Positions 42,598-52,233 of a stretch of DNA of 64,000 bases are shown here, in pieces. Source of the DNA: an uncultured Collinsella sp. (GTDB lineage Bacteria; Actinomycetota; Coriobacteriia; Coriobacteriales; Coriobacteriaceae); NCBI GenBank assembly GCA_902494345.1, contig CABUSV010000002.1, forward strand, positions 124,001 through 188,000, read 5' to 3'. The notes beneath the pieces are model-generated. The model was not told where the DNA came from, searched no databases, and saw nothing but the letters and a program-made list of their open reading frames with translations. The translations under genes were made by a program, and so were the position numbers. Numbering within the stretch: the first letter of the stretch is position 1; each line of letters begins with the position of its first letter.

Positions 42598-45339
42598 TTA
42601 CTCGTCGAGGAGATCTTCTGGCATGTCGTTGCCGTCGCCTAGATCGACTGGGGCCTCTTCGGTGTCGGCTGCGGCCTCGGTGCCTTCACCTTCGGGCTTC
42701 TCTTTGGCCGCTGTCATGCGGGCTACGGCGCAGATGCGGTCGTTATCGTCGACGGTCATCATCTTGACGCCCTGGGTGGCGCGACCGGTTTGGCTGATCT
42801 CGTCGGTCTTGACGCGAATGACCGTCGCGCCCTCCGTCACGATGAACAGCTCATGCTGCGGGCCCACCGTCTTCATGGCTGCAAGGTTACCCTTGCGCTC
42901 GGTCATCTGGATGGTGTAGACACCCTGACCGCCGCGGTTCTGCTCCGGGTAATCCGAGACCGGCGTGCGTTTGCCGTAGCCGCGCTCGGTAATGACAAAC
43001 AGGTCGCCGTTACCGTTAGTAATCTCCATACCAAGAACGCTCACGCCTTCCTTCATGCCAATGCCGCGGACGCCGCTGGTATCGCGACCGGTGGCGCGCA
43101 CCTGGTCCTCGGGGAACATAATCGCCTTGCCCGCGGTGGTTGCCATGATGATCTTGTCACCCTCGCGCACGCGACGTACAGCGAGCAGCGCGTCGTCGTC
43201 CCTCAGGTTGATGGCGATCAGGCCATCGCGGCGGCTACGGTCGTAGGCGCTCATCACGGTCTTCTTGACCATGCCGCTCTTGGTGGCAAACATCAGGTAC
43301 TCGTCGGCGGGGAACTCGCGGCAGCTGATGACGCTCGCGATCTTCTCGCCCTCCTCGAAAGGCAGCAGGTTGACGATCGCGGTGCCGCGCGCCTGGCGCG
43401 TGCCAACCGGCAGCTCGTGCACCTTCAGGCGATAGACTTTGCCCTTGCTCGAGAAGAACAGCACGTACTCGTGCGTGGATGCGATAAACATCTCGTCGAT
43501 AACGTCGTCCTCTTTAAGGTTGACGCCCGACACGCCCTTGCCGCCGCGTTTTTGGGCGCGGTAGGCGGCCACCGGGATGCGCTTGACGTAGCCGGTGTGG
43601 GTGATGGTCACGACCATGTCCTCGTCGGCAATCAGATCTTCGACGTCCAGGTCCTTCTCGACATGGCTGATCTCGGTGCGGCGCTTGTCACCGAACTTCT
43701 TGGAAATCTCGCGCATCTCTTCCTTGATGACGCCCAGGATTTTCTCCTCGTGCGCCAACAGGTCCTCGTAGTAGGCGATGGCGCGGCGCAGGCCGTCCAG
43801 CTCCTCCTGAATCTTGTCGCGCTCCAGGCCGGTCAGGCGGCGCAGCTTCATCTCGAGGATGGCCGTAGTCTGCTCGGGCGTAAAGCCAAAGCGCTCGATC
43901 AGGCGACTGCTGGCCTCAGAGTCGGTCTGCGAGGAGCGGATGATGCTGATGACCTCGTCGATATGGTCGAGAGCCATCAGGTAGCCCTCGAGGATATGGG
44001 CACGCGCCTGTGCCTTCTTGAGGTCAAAGCGGGTGCGGCGGGTGACGACGTCGACCTGGTGGTCGATGTAGTGCTGCAGCATCTCGCGCAGGCTCAGACA
44101 TTTGGGAACGCCGTTGACAAGCGCCAGGTTGTTGGCACCAAAGGTCATCTGCAGCGAGGTGTACTTGTACAGGTTGTTGAGCACGACCTGCGGGATGACG
44201 CCCTTCTTGAGTTCGATGACCAGACGGATACCCTTCTGGTTGGACTCATCGCGCATATCCGAGATTCCCTCGATACGTTTGTCGTTGACGAGCTGAGCGA
44301 TCTTCTCCTGCAGGGTGCCCTTGTTGACCATGTAGGGAATCTCGGTAAAGACCAGGCGGCTGCGACCGGTCTTGGTGGACTCCACATGAGCCTTGGCGCG
44401 CACGGTGATGGAGCCGCGGCCGGTCTCGTAGCTCTGTTTAATGCCGGCACTGCCCATGATGATGGCGCCGGTGGGGAAGTCCGGACCGGGCATGATCTGC
44501 ATGAGCTCGTCGACGGTGGCGTCGGGGTTGTCGATCAGGTAGCACGTGGCTTCGATCGCCTCGGTGAGGTTGTGCGGGGCGATGTTGGTGGCCATGCCGA
44601 CGGCGATGCCCTGGCTGCCGTTGACCAGCAGGTTGGGGAAACGCGCGGGCAGCGCCTGGGGCTCGGCGAGCGACTCGTCGTAGTTGGGCTGCCAGTCGAC
44701 GGTGTCCTTCTGCAAGTCGCGCAGGAGCTCCATGGCGGGCTTTGCCAGACGGCTCTCGGTGTAACGCATGGCGGCGGCGCCGTCGCCGTCGATGTTGCCG
44801 AAGTTGCCGTGACCGTCAATGAGCGGCGTGCGCATGGAGAACCACTGTGCCAGGCGGACCATGGCCTCGTAGACCGCGGAGTCGCCGTGCGGATGGTACT
44901 TACCGATAACTTCGCCGACCGTCCAGGCCGACTTCTTGTGCGGACGGTTGGGGTAGATGCCGCTCTCGTTCATTGCGTACAGGATGCGACGGTGTACCGG
45001 CTTTAAGCCATCGCGCACGTCCGGCAGGGCGCGCGCCGTGATGACCGACATCGAGTACTCGATAAACGACTGCTTCATCTCACGGCCGAACTCCGAAATC
45101 TGGAGCTGGCCACCGTTGATATCCTCTCCGGCCGAGGCACCACGGTCGACTTCGCCAAAGCTCTCCTCGAGCTCGCCGTCGTCGTCTTCTTCCCCATCAT
45201 CATCGGCATCGGGGTTATAGGCGTCCGGGTCGCCATCCTCGCCCTGCTCAGCACGGGCAAGCAGGCGCTTCAGATCGTCGGGCATGCCGGCGTCGCCGGC
45301 CTCGTCCATACCCTCGTTGTTGTTGATATCGTCTGCCAC
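42598..45339 (-). CDS. gyrA: DNA gyrase subunit A
   Basis: GyrA cuts and rejoins DNA in the type II topoisomerase. The 913-residue protein has the quinolone-region HPHGDSAVYEAMVRLAQ and the catalytic Tyr in AAMRYTESRL. The C-terminal beta-pinwheel includes a GyrA box variant, AQKRGGKGV. The first 80 residues are an extra acidic segment rich in Asp, Glu and Gly (DADDDGEEDDDGELEE), before the usual start ISEFGREMKQSFIEYSMSVI. Start is GTG 45339 after GAGGAGG, 11 nt after gyrB. Confidence 0.97.
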   Translation of the reverse strand: MADDINNNEGMDEAGDAGMPDDLKRLLARAEQGEDGDPDAYNPDADDDGEEDDDGELEESFGEVDRGASAGEDINGGQLQISEFGREMKQSFIEYSMSVITARALPDVRDGLKPVHRRILYAMNESGIYPNRPHKKSAWTVGEVIGKYHPHGDSAVYEAMVRLAQWFSMRTPLIDGHGNFGNIDGDGAAAMRYTESRLAKPAMELLRDLQKDTVDWQPNYDESLAEPQALPARFPNLLVNGSQGIAVGMATNIAPHNLTEAIEATCYLIDNPDATVDELMQIMPGPDFPTGAIIMGSAGIKQSYETGRGSITVRAKAHVESTKTGRSRLVFTEIPYMVNKGTLQEKIAQLVNDKRIEGISDMRDESNQKGIRLVIELKKGVIPQVVLNNLYKYTSLQMTFGANNLALVNGVPKCLSLREMLQHYIDHQVDVVTRRTRFDLKKAQARAHILEGYLMALDHIDEVISIIRSSQTDSEASSRLIERFGFTPEQTTAILEMKLRRLTGLERDKIQEELDGLRRAIAYYEDLLAHEEKILGVIKEEMREISKKFGDKRRTEISHVEKDLDVEDLIADEDMVVTITHTGYVKRIPVAAYRAQKRGGKGVSGVNLKEDDVIDEMFIASTHEYVLFFSSKGKVYRLKVHELPVGTRQARGTAIVNLLPFEEGEKIASVISCREFPADEYLMFATKSGMVKKTVMSAYDRSRRDGLIAINLRDDDALLAVRRVREGDKIIMATTAGKAIMFPEDQVRATGRDTSGVRGIGMKEGVSVLGMEITNGNGDLFVITERGYGKRTPVSDYPEQNRGGQGVYTIQMTERKGNLAAMKTVGPQHELFIVTEGATVIRVKTDEISQTGRATQGVKMMTVDDNDRICAVARMTAAKEKPEGEGTEAAADTEEAPVDLGDGNDMPEDLLDE

Positions 45340-45350
45340 GTTACCTCCTC

Positions 45351-47381
45351 TTAAGCGTCAAGGAAGCGTGCATCATGTGCGTGCTTCTCGATGTACTCGC
45401 GGCGATAGCCGACCTCGGAACCCATGAGCTCGCGCACGGCGCGGTCCGCCACCACGGCGTCTTCGATCGACACGCGCTGAAGAATGCGGGTCTTGGGGTC
45501 CATCGTCGTCGAGGCAAGCTGCTTGGGGTCCATCTCGCCCAGGCCCTTATAGCGCTGGACGGTGTAACCCTTGCGCTTCTTAGTGATCTTGCCGTCCTTG
45601 GCCTTGCCGTCCTCGTCGTTGTCGTCGGGGTTCAGTCCCAGGCTCTGGATGGTGTCGCGCAGGATCTCGTCTTCGGGCTGGCGGCCGTTGGGATACACGT
45701 AGTGAATCTTGTTGCGCACCTTGATGCCAAAGATGGGCGGGCAAGCGACGTAAACGTAGCCGGCATCAATCAACGGGCGCATGTACTTGTAGAAGAACGT
45801 CAGCAGCAGGATGCGGATATGCGCACCGTCGACGTCTGCATCGGTCATGATGATGATCTTGTGGTAGCGCGCCTTGGTGATATCAAAGTCGCCGCCGTCG
45901 CCGGCGCTCGTCGTGACGCCGCAGCCGATCGCAGTGATGAGTGACTGGATGGTGTCGCTCGAGAACGCACGATGATCGCCCACGCGCTCGACGTTCAAAA
46001 TCTTGCCGCGCAGGGGTAGGATCGCCTGGATGTCTCGGCGACGGCCGTCCTTGGCCGAGCCGCCTGCCGAGTCGCCCTCTACGATAAAGAGCTCAGTCAA
46101 CTCGGCGTCGCGCACCGAACAGTCGGCGAGCTTGCCGGGCAGCGACGCCGTCTCGAGCAGGCTCTTGCGGCGGGTCGCCTCGCGCGCCTTGCGGGCGGCG
46201 TTGCGCGCCTTGCAGGCCTGCTGGGCTTTCTTGACGATCTCGCGAGCGGGCTTGGGATGCTCCTCGAGGTAATCGGCAAGCCCGTCGGTCACGATCTTGA
46301 GCGTCAGCGCGCGCATATAGGAGCTGCCGAGCTTGGCCTTGGTCTGGCCCTCAAACTGCGGATCGGGCAGTTTGACCGAGATAACGGCCGATAGGCCCTC
46401 GCGCACATCGTCGCCGGTCAGGTTGGCGTCTTTTTCCTTGAGCAGGTTCTGCTTGCGAGCGTAATCGTTAATCACGCGGGTGAGTGCGGTGCGGAAGCCC
46501 TCGAGGTGCATGCCGCCCTCGGGGGTATAGATGTCGTTGGCAAACGACATGACGTTCTCGCCGTAGCCGCTATTCCACTGCAAGGACACCTCGACCTCGC
46601 CCATCTTGGTCACGGGCGCATCCGGATCCGATTTGCCCTCAATATAGATGGGCTCCTTAAAGGTCTCGGGGACATCCTTGCCCTCGTTGAGGAACTTGAC
46701 GAAGTCGATGATGCCGCCGGCATAGCAAAACTCCTCCACATGGGGAGTCGCCTCGCGCTCGTCGGTCAGCACGATCTTGAGGTTCTTGTTGAGGAATGCC
46801 GTCTCCTGCAGACGGTTGTGCAGCGTGTCGAAATCGTAGATGCAGGTCTCGAAGATCTCGTCGTCGGGCCAGAAGCTGACAGTGGTGCCCGTCGCCTCCG
46901 AAGTGCCCACGACCTCCATCTTCTTGACGGTCTTGCCGCGCGAAAACTCCATCTCGTAGATGTTGCCATCGCGGCATACCTGCACGACCACACGCTTGGA
47001 CAGGGCGTTGACAACGGAGATGCCCACGCCGTGCAGTCCGCCCGAGACCTTGTAGGCCGAATTATCGAACTTACCACCGGCGTGCAGGATCGTCATGACG
47101 ACCTCGAGCGTCGGGATCTTTTTGATAGGATGCTCGTCGACGGGGATGCCGCGCCCGTTGTCGACGACCGTGATGGAGTTGTCGGCGTGGACCGTCACCT
47201 GAATCTCGGTGCAGAAACCGGCCATGGCCTCGTCGACGGAGTTGTCAACGATCTCCCACACCAGGTGATGAAGACCGCTGGCGCTCGTCGAGCCAATGTA
47301 CATGCCCGGGCGCTTACGAACGGCCTCGAGACCTTCGAGAATCTTAATCTCGCCGCCATCGTAATCGTTTTCGTTTGCCAC
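45351..47381 (-). CDS. gyrB: DNA gyrase subunit B
   Basis: GyrB is the ATPase subunit. The 676-residue sequence has the GHKL pocket (IVDNSVDEAMAG, VDNGRGIPV, GGLHGVGISVVNALS) and the TOPRIM metal site (FIVEGDSAGGSAKDGRRRD, TDADVDGAHIR). The start is GTG 47381 after AAGGAGG. A terminator at 47430-47460 separates it from the DUF721 gene, so gyrB-gyrA form their own unit. Confidence 0.98.
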   Translation of the reverse strand: MANENDYDGGEIKILEGLEAVRKRPGMYIGSTSASGLHHLVWEIVDNSVDEAMAGFCTEIQVTVHADNSITVVDNGRGIPVDEHPIKKIPTLEVVMTILHAGGKFDNSAYKVSGGLHGVGISVVNALSKRVVVQVCRDGNIYEMEFSRGKTVKKMEVVGTSEATGTTVSFWPDDEIFETCIYDFDTLHNRLQETAFLNKNLKIVLTDEREATPHVEEFCYAGGIIDFVKFLNEGKDVPETFKEPIYIEGKSDPDAPVTKMGEVEVSLQWNSGYGENVMSFANDIYTPEGGMHLEGFRTALTRVINDYARKQNLLKEKDANLTGDDVREGLSAVISVKLPDPQFEGQTKAKLGSSYMRALTLKIVTDGLADYLEEHPKPAREIVKKAQQACKARNAARKAREATRRKSLLETASLPGKLADCSVRDAELTELFIVEGDSAGGSAKDGRRRDIQAILPLRGKILNVERVGDHRAFSSDTIQSLITAIGCGVTTSAGDGGDFDITKARYHKIIIMTDADVDGAHIRILLLTFFYKYMRPLIDAGYVYVACPPIFGIKVRNKIHYVYPNGRQPEDEILRDTIQSLGLNPDDNDEDGKAKDGKITKKRKGYTVQRYKGLGEMDPKQLASTTMDPKTRILQRVSIEDAVVADRAVRELMGSEVGYRREYIEKHAHDARFLDA

Positions 47382-47429
47382 ACGTCCTCCTTCAGTTAAG
47401 AAAATGTGTACAGCCTTACTAGTTTATCG

Positions 47430-47460
47430 TAAAAAAATACCCTCGGGAACGAGGGTATTT
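47430..47460 (-). terminator. Terminator of the dnaA-recF-DUF721 block
   Basis: On the minus strand AAATACCCTCG and CGAGGGTATTT pair exactly around a 4-nt loop and are followed by seven T. Confidence 0.9.
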
Positions 47461-47486
47461 GGCTCTACAAGGCCACCAGATGCGAT

Positions 47487-48050
47487 TTAAGGCTCTTTTT
47501 TGCTCTGCACGCCCTTGGCCCACTCGGCACTGGCTCTCATGGCGTTCTCGAGGGCCTCGCGCAGTTTTTGGTCCTCGATGGGTGCCACTTGGTGCTCGAT
47601 CTCGGCACGCTCGGCATCGCTGAGGTCGGCATGCGGAGCCGGCGGACGCTCGGCCACGGCCGGACGCAGGCGCTCTTTTGCAGCGGGCGGTGTGTGGCCG
47701 GGGGCGGTCGTCTTGAACACCAGCCCATCGACGTGCGCGCCGGCGCGCTCCATGCGCGCGCGGATAATCTCGCGCAAAAGCGTCATCTCCTGCGTCCATG
47801 AGGGCGAATCGAGGTACACCAGCAGTTCGTTGGACTCGGGCAGGTAGCGCAGGCCCGTCACATGGCGTCCCTCACGCGTGCCCGAGCACACGGCATTCCA
47901 GGCGTGATAGACCGCACGAGATTCCTCTGCAGCCTCCATTTGCGCGCGGCGCTCAGGTGTCGCGGCCGCCAGGATGCGCTGACGCTCGGCATCCAAAAAG
48001 CCGCCGAAGGCGACCATTCCGTTCTCGCGCTCGTAATTAGCACGCCTCAC
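47487..48050 (-). CDS. DUF721 (DciA-like) protein
   Basis: The 187-residue protein has the DUF721 core AVYHAWNAVCSGTREGRHVTG and ELLVYLDSPSWTQEMTLLRE, followed by a Pro/Ala-rich linker and a helical C-terminus. DUF721 includes DciA, the ancestral DnaB loader, and its place after recF supports a replication role. The likely GTG start at 48050 overlaps the recF stop by 14 nt, implying coupled translation. A start at ATG 48017 is possible. Confidence 0.8.
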   Translation of the reverse strand: MRRANYERENGMVAFGGFLDAERQRILAAATPERRAQMEAAEESRAVYHAWNAVCSGTREGRHVTGLRYLPESNELLVYLDSPSWTQEMTLLREIIRARMERAGAHVDGLVFKTTAPGHTPPAAKERLRPAVAERPPAPHADLSDAERAEIEHQVAPIEDQKLREALENAMRASAEWAKGVQSKKEP

Positions 48051-49143
48051 CCATGCTCACCACCTTGGCTCGATCAAGCAGGTCATCGGTAAAATACCCC
48101 AGATTGGTGGTGGTTATGACTGTCTGGATATCATCACCGATCAGCTGCAGAAAAGCGCCTCGGCGCCCGGCGTCGAGCTCGCTCATCACGTCGTCCAAAA
48201 GCAGCAGCGGCGCGGTGCCCAGGATATCGCGCGCCACGGCCACTTCTGCCACCTTCCAGGCAAGTACCAGCGTTCGCTGCTGGCCCTGGCTGGCAAATGA
48301 ACGGGCCGATCGACCCGCGACGGAAAACTCAATCTCATCGCGATGCGGACCCACGAGCGTCACGCCGCGGCGGATCTCCTCGTCGGCGCGCTCATTGAGC
48401 GCCGAGAGCATGTGCTCATACGCCCAGCCCCTAAGCTCGTCGCGATCCTCGGTGCGAGGCAGGTCGCCAAGCGTGGACACATAGGATACGCCGGCGAGCT
48501 CGCCGGATGCCACTCGGCCATAGGCGTCGCGCACATGGCCCGACAGCCGGTCGAGCAGGGCCAGACGATGTACGAGCAGGGCCGAACCGGCGCGGGCGAT
48601 AGATTCGTTCCAGGCGCCGAGCATCTCGCGGCAGCACCAGGTCTCCTTGAGCAGGGCATTGCGCTGGGTCACGCAGCGCCCATAGGCACTAGCCAGATCG
48701 GCATAGCGCGCACTCAGCTGAACGCCAAAGTCATCAAGTGCGGTGCGGCGCACGCTGGCACCCCGCTTGACCATATCCAGGTGGTCCGGGCAAAACAGAA
48801 CGCTCGGCAGCACCCCGCGCACACCGGACGCAGCGCAGCGCTTGCCGTTGCGACTAAACGAACGCTTGCCATCTTCCACGCTCAGCCCCATGTCCAGTAC
48901 GCGCCCATCACCTTCGAGCCTCAGCTCGACCTTGCATGAGCCCACGCCGTCGTGCACGAGCTCGGCGGCGGTCGGATGCCTAAACGAGGCGCCACTCGTC
49001 AGCAGCTGCAGCGCCTCTATGAGGTTGGTCTTTCCCGCCGCGTTGGGGCCCGCGAGCACTGTCACACCGTCGCTCAGGGCAAGGCGGTAGCTGTCGAAGC
49101 TGCGATAGCGCGCAACGGAAAGATCGCGTGCGAACATGGTCAT
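48037..49143 (-). CDS. recF: DNA replication and repair protein RecF
   Basis: The 368-residue SMC-like ATPase has Walker A LAGPNAAGKTNLIEAL, the signature SFASQGQQRTLVLAWKVAE and Walker B LLLLDDVMSELDAGRR. It loads RecA at gaps with RecO and RecR. It lies 8 nt after dnaN. No strong ribosome site is seen, so translation may depend on dnaN; ATG 49137 is an alternative start. Confidence 0.96.
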   Translation of the reverse strand: MTMFARDLSVARYRSFDSYRLALSDGVTVLAGPNAAGKTNLIEALQLLTSGASFRHPTAAELVHDGVGSCKVELRLEGDGRVLDMGLSVEDGKRSFSRNGKRCAASGVRGVLPSVLFCPDHLDMVKRGASVRRTALDDFGVQLSARYADLASAYGRCVTQRNALLKETWCCREMLGAWNESIARAGSALLVHRLALLDRLSGHVRDAYGRVASGELAGVSYVSTLGDLPRTEDRDELRGWAYEHMLSALNERADEEIRRGVTLVGPHRDEIEFSVAGRSARSFASQGQQRTLVLAWKVAEVAVARDILGTAPLLLLDDVMSELDAGRRGAFLQLIGDDIQTVITTTNLGYFTDDLLDRAKVVSMGEAC

Positions 49144-49151
49144 GGGCAGCG

Positions 49152-50255
49152 TTAGATGCGTACCGGCATGACCAGGTACAGGTAGTTGATCTTGTCGTAG
49201 GACTTGAAGATGCCAGCCTGCGAATAGCTCTTGAGCTCCAGCGTGATCTCCTTCTCCTTGGACAGGGCATTGAGGCAGCCAAAGATGTAGTGGTAGTTGA
49301 AGGCGATGGTGCCCGACTCGCCCTCGGCCTCGACATCGATCGTCTCCTGCGCCAGGTCCTGGTCGTTGGAAATGGAGGACAGGCCCATCTGGCCGTTCTC
49401 GACGTCAATCTCAAACTTGACGGCGGGGTTGGCGCTCGCGATAACGGCCACACGTTTAAGGGCGGCGTTAAAGGCGGCTACGTCGATCTTGACGCTCGTC
49501 ACGCATGAATCGGGGATGAGCTGCTTGTAATTGGGATATACGCCCTCGATGCGGCGCGACACATAGGTGGTGTTGCCGGCCTCAAAGACAACCTGGGTGT
49601 CGGTGGCGCCGATCATGATGGTAGCCTGGCTCGCCATGATGCTCAGCGCGTCGTTAAAGGCGTCGGCAGGTACGTTGAGTTCAAAGGAACCTTCGAGGGT
49701 CGAGGTCTCGACCTGCGTATCGCACACGGCCAGTCGGAAGGAGTCGGTCGCGACCAGGCGCACGGTGTTGTTCTCGACCTTCATGTGCACGCCACCCAGG
49801 ATAGGGCGGGCCTTGTCGGTCGAGGTGACGCGCCAGACGCGGCTTACCATTTCGGACAGAATATCGGTCGGCAGCTCGACGGCGCTCTCGATGGCGTATG
49901 CCGGGAACTCGGGAAAGTCGTTAGCGTCGAGCGTGTTGAGGCGAAAAGAGCTCTTCTCGCAGCCAATCAAAACCTGACGCTCGGACAGCTCAAAGGTGAC
50001 CGGGGCATCGGGAAGGGTCTTGGTGATGTTGGAGAGCATCTTGCAGGGAATCACCATTTCGCCCTCCTCCTCGACAAGAGCCGCAATGCGGTGACGAATC
50101 GAGATGGTGTAGTTGGAGGTCTGAAATTCCAAGATGCCGTCTTGTGCCTTAACGAGCACGCCCGACAGAATGGGAAGGGTGGATGCCGAAGCGACGCCTT
50201 TCATAACGACGCCGATGGCTTGCGTAAGCGAGCTCTGGCTGACGGTGAACTTCAT
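49152..50255 (-). CDS. dnaN: DNA polymerase III subunit beta (sliding clamp)
   Basis: The 367-residue protein begins MKFTVSQSSLTQAIGVVMKG and shows the three-domain clamp pattern with RPILGGVHMKVENNTVRLVATDSFRLAV. It ends YLYLVMPVRI, the conserved C-terminus near the partner-binding pocket. It follows dnaA after a 238-nt gap that holds DnaA-box-like sequences. Confidence 0.98.
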   Translation of the reverse strand: MKFTVSQSSLTQAIGVVMKGVASASTLPILSGVLVKAQDGILEFQTSNYTISIRHRIAALVEEEGEMVIPCKMLSNITKTLPDAPVTFELSERQVLIGCEKSSFRLNTLDANDFPEFPAYAIESAVELPTDILSEMVSRVWRVTSTDKARPILGGVHMKVENNTVRLVATDSFRLAVCDTQVETSTLEGSFELNVPADAFNDALSIMASQATIMIGATDTQVVFEAGNTTYVSRRIEGVYPNYKQLIPDSCVTSVKIDVAAFNAALKRVAVIASANPAVKFEIDVENGQMGLSSISNDQDLAQETIDVEAEGESGTIAFNYHYIFGCLNALSKEKEITLELKSYSQAGIFKSYDKINYLYLVMPVRI

Positions 50256-50387
50256 CTTTTAATACCTTTCTATAGATATAAATATCTTAATAATAGTAAT
50301 AGTACTGACGAAACTGTTGATTACTCCTAAAAGTGCAGGTCAGCCCTAAAAAGAGAATCGACAGGAACCTGTGTGCAACCGGGTATG

Positions 50388-50478
50388 TTTTCCACGTTCA
50401 AAACCTGCGCAAAACTTTTCACCACCGCGGCTCGAGTTTTTGACACCTTATAACCGCCGTTTCGACAAGTTTTCAACA
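50388..50478. promoter_or_regulatory. DnaA-box-like sites between dnaA and dnaN
   Basis: TTTTCCACG (50388-50396) is one base off the classical box. TTTTCAACA (50470-50478) equals the boxes in the origin upstream of dnaA, and its flank TTCGACAAG is also shared with 53651-53659. The sites could regulate dnaN or form part of a split origin. Confidence 0.5.
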
Positions 50479-50493
50479 GGTGTGTCCATTTAC

Positions 50494-52218
50494 CTACGAG
50501 CGCAGTGTAATTTTATCGCGCAGCGACTTGAGGTCTTCGGTAACAGTCCGGTCTTCCTGAATCATCTTCTGAACCTTTTTATAGCTCGTGCTGACGGTCG
50601 AGTGGTTGCGGTTGCCAAACTCGGCGCCCACGGCCGTCGTCGTCATCTCGCACATCTCGATCGCCAGGTAGATAGCGATATGGCGCGCCTTGGCGATGTT
50701 GGCGTTGCGGCGAGGCCCGATGAGTTCCTCGTGCGTCACACCGTATTGCTCCTCGATGACGGACTGGACCGTCTGCACATTGATCTTCTTGGCCGATGTG
50801 TCGAAGTACTGGTTGGCGATGGCGTCGATGTCGTCAAAGGTGAGCTCCCCGCCCTCGCGTTCGCGATCGCCCGCTTCGCCGGCACAACGCTCGCAAAAGC
50901 TCTCGAGCTCGCGAATGTTGGTGCCCGAGACCTCGGCCATGTGTTTAAAGTGCGCGTCGGTCAGATGTCCACCGTCGCCCCCGTAGGCCGCCAGCAGTGA
51001 GTCGTTGCCCGCCTCGGGCGCGGCGGCGATCGTGTTCTCGTAATAACGCTGCAAGATCTTGTACTTCATCTCGTAGCTCGGCTCCGCCACCAGGCACAGC
51101 AGACCGGCATTAAAGCGACTGGTCAGGCGCTCGTCCATATTAAGGTCCTTGGGAGCGCGGTCGGCGGCGATCACGACCTTCTTGTTGTTGCGGATAAATT
51201 CGTCCATCAACTGGAAGAAGTAATCCACGCTCGCGCGCTTGCCGATGATGTTCTGGATGTCATCGATGATAAGCACGTCGACGCCGTGGTACGCCTGCAT
51301 GATGGGAGCGTTGCTCTTCTTTTGGCGGTCGAATTCCGTCATCAAGTCGTCCAGATATGCCTGCGAATTGGCGTACTTCACCTTGATCTCGGGCGATTTC
51401 TCTGCCAGCTCATTTTTGATGGCGAGCAGCAGGTGCGTCTTGCCCAGGCCCGATTTGCCGTAGATGAACAGCGACGTGCAGGTGCCGGGCGTGTCTGCAA
51501 GCATGGCGAATTTGAGCGCCGATCGGTAGGCGAGACTGTTCTCCGGTCCGAAGACGAAGTTTTCAAACGTGAATTTCGAATTCGCTGCGAGGGGTGCCCC
51601 GTCCGCGTTTTTCTCGACTGCTGCCGGGGCCGCCGCCGAAGGTGCTGCCGGCGCTGCGGACGAACTCGCGCTTTTCGCCGGTGGCCTGCCATTCATTTGG
51701 GTCATCATGCGGCGGAAATCGTCGGCGGACAACGTGTTTTTGATTGCAATGCCCGATTCCTCGCCGGGTGTCGCCTCGTGTGCGACGGGCATATGCGTGT
51801 CGGTCGGGATGGGCGAGGGGGCTGGTTCTGCCGCCGGTGTGAACGGAGTGGTCGGCTGCGGTGCCATGGTTTCACGGGAAACATCGTCGCGTCGAGGTTC
51901 GGGCGCCGGCGTTGCCGCTGCGGCGGCGGTCGCTACCGGGTGAGTGACCGGGGCCGTATCTGCCGAGGCGCCTTGCGGTGCCACGATGTTGAGCGCAATC
52001 GGTGCAAAGGCTATCTCTTCTAGGTACGCCTCGATGGTCGGCTGATGCTTTTTGAGCTGGGCGATGGCAAAGCGTGAAGGGGCCTCAATCGTCAGAGTGT
52101 CCTCGGTTAAACTCACGGCGCGCGATTGTCCCAGCATATTGATGAGGCGTGCATCTTGGCCGTCGCGCTGACAAAAGGCGATGGCATCTCCCAGGATGAT
52201 GCTTGCTTCCTCGTCCAC
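50494..52218 (-). CDS. dnaA: Chromosomal replication initiator DnaA
   Basis: The 574-residue AAA+ protein has domain I, a long Ala/Pro-rich domain II (about 85-210), Walker A at 253-261 (YGKSGLGKT, where most DnaA have GGVGLGKT), Walker B LIIDD at 316-320 and a C-terminal DNA-binding domain. The box-reading helix reads FGNRNHSTV (534-542), with Asn in place of the usual Asp of GxRDHST. Start is GTG 52218 after GGGAG. It follows the GHKL-ATPase gene by 15 nt. Confidence 0.97.
   Translation of the reverse strand: MDEEASIILGDAIAFCQRDGQDARLINMLGQSRAVSLTEDTLTIEAPSRFAIAQLKKHQPTIEAYLEEIAFAPIALNIVAPQGASADTAPVTHPVATAAAAATPAPEPRRDDVSRETMAPQPTTPFTPAAEPAPSPIPTDTHMPVAHEATPGEESGIAIKNTLSADDFRRMMTQMNGRPPAKSASSSAAPAAPSAAAPAAVEKNADGAPLAANSKFTFENFVFGPENSLAYRSALKFAMLADTPGTCTSLFIYGKSGLGKTHLLLAIKNELAEKSPEIKVKYANSQAYLDDLMTEFDRQKKSNAPIMQAYHGVDVLIIDDIQNIIGKRASVDYFFQLMDEFIRNNKKVVIAADRAPKDLNMDERLTSRFNAGLLCLVAEPSYEMKYKILQRYYENTIAAAPEAGNDSLLAAYGGDGGHLTDAHFKHMAEVSGTNIRELESFCERCAGEAGDREREGGELTFDDIDAIANQYFDTSAKKINVQTVQSVIEEQYGVTHEELIGPRRNANIAKARHIAIYLAIEMCEMTTTAVGAEFGNRNHSTVSTSYKKVQKMIQEDRTVTEDLKSLRDKITLRS
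51868..51883. promoter_or_regulatory. parS-like site inside dnaA
   Basis: GGTTTCACGGGAAACA matches the parS sequence TGTTTCACGTGAAACA at 14 of 16 positions. It lies in the domain II coding part of dnaA, where codon constraint is weak. Confidence 0.4.
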
Positions 52219-52233
52219 TGTTTCTCCCGCTCC

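Noticed and set aside
42790..45006. Long open frame opposite gyrA
   Set aside because: It mirrors the GyrA reading frame, shows no family motif and has the composition of an antisense shadow.
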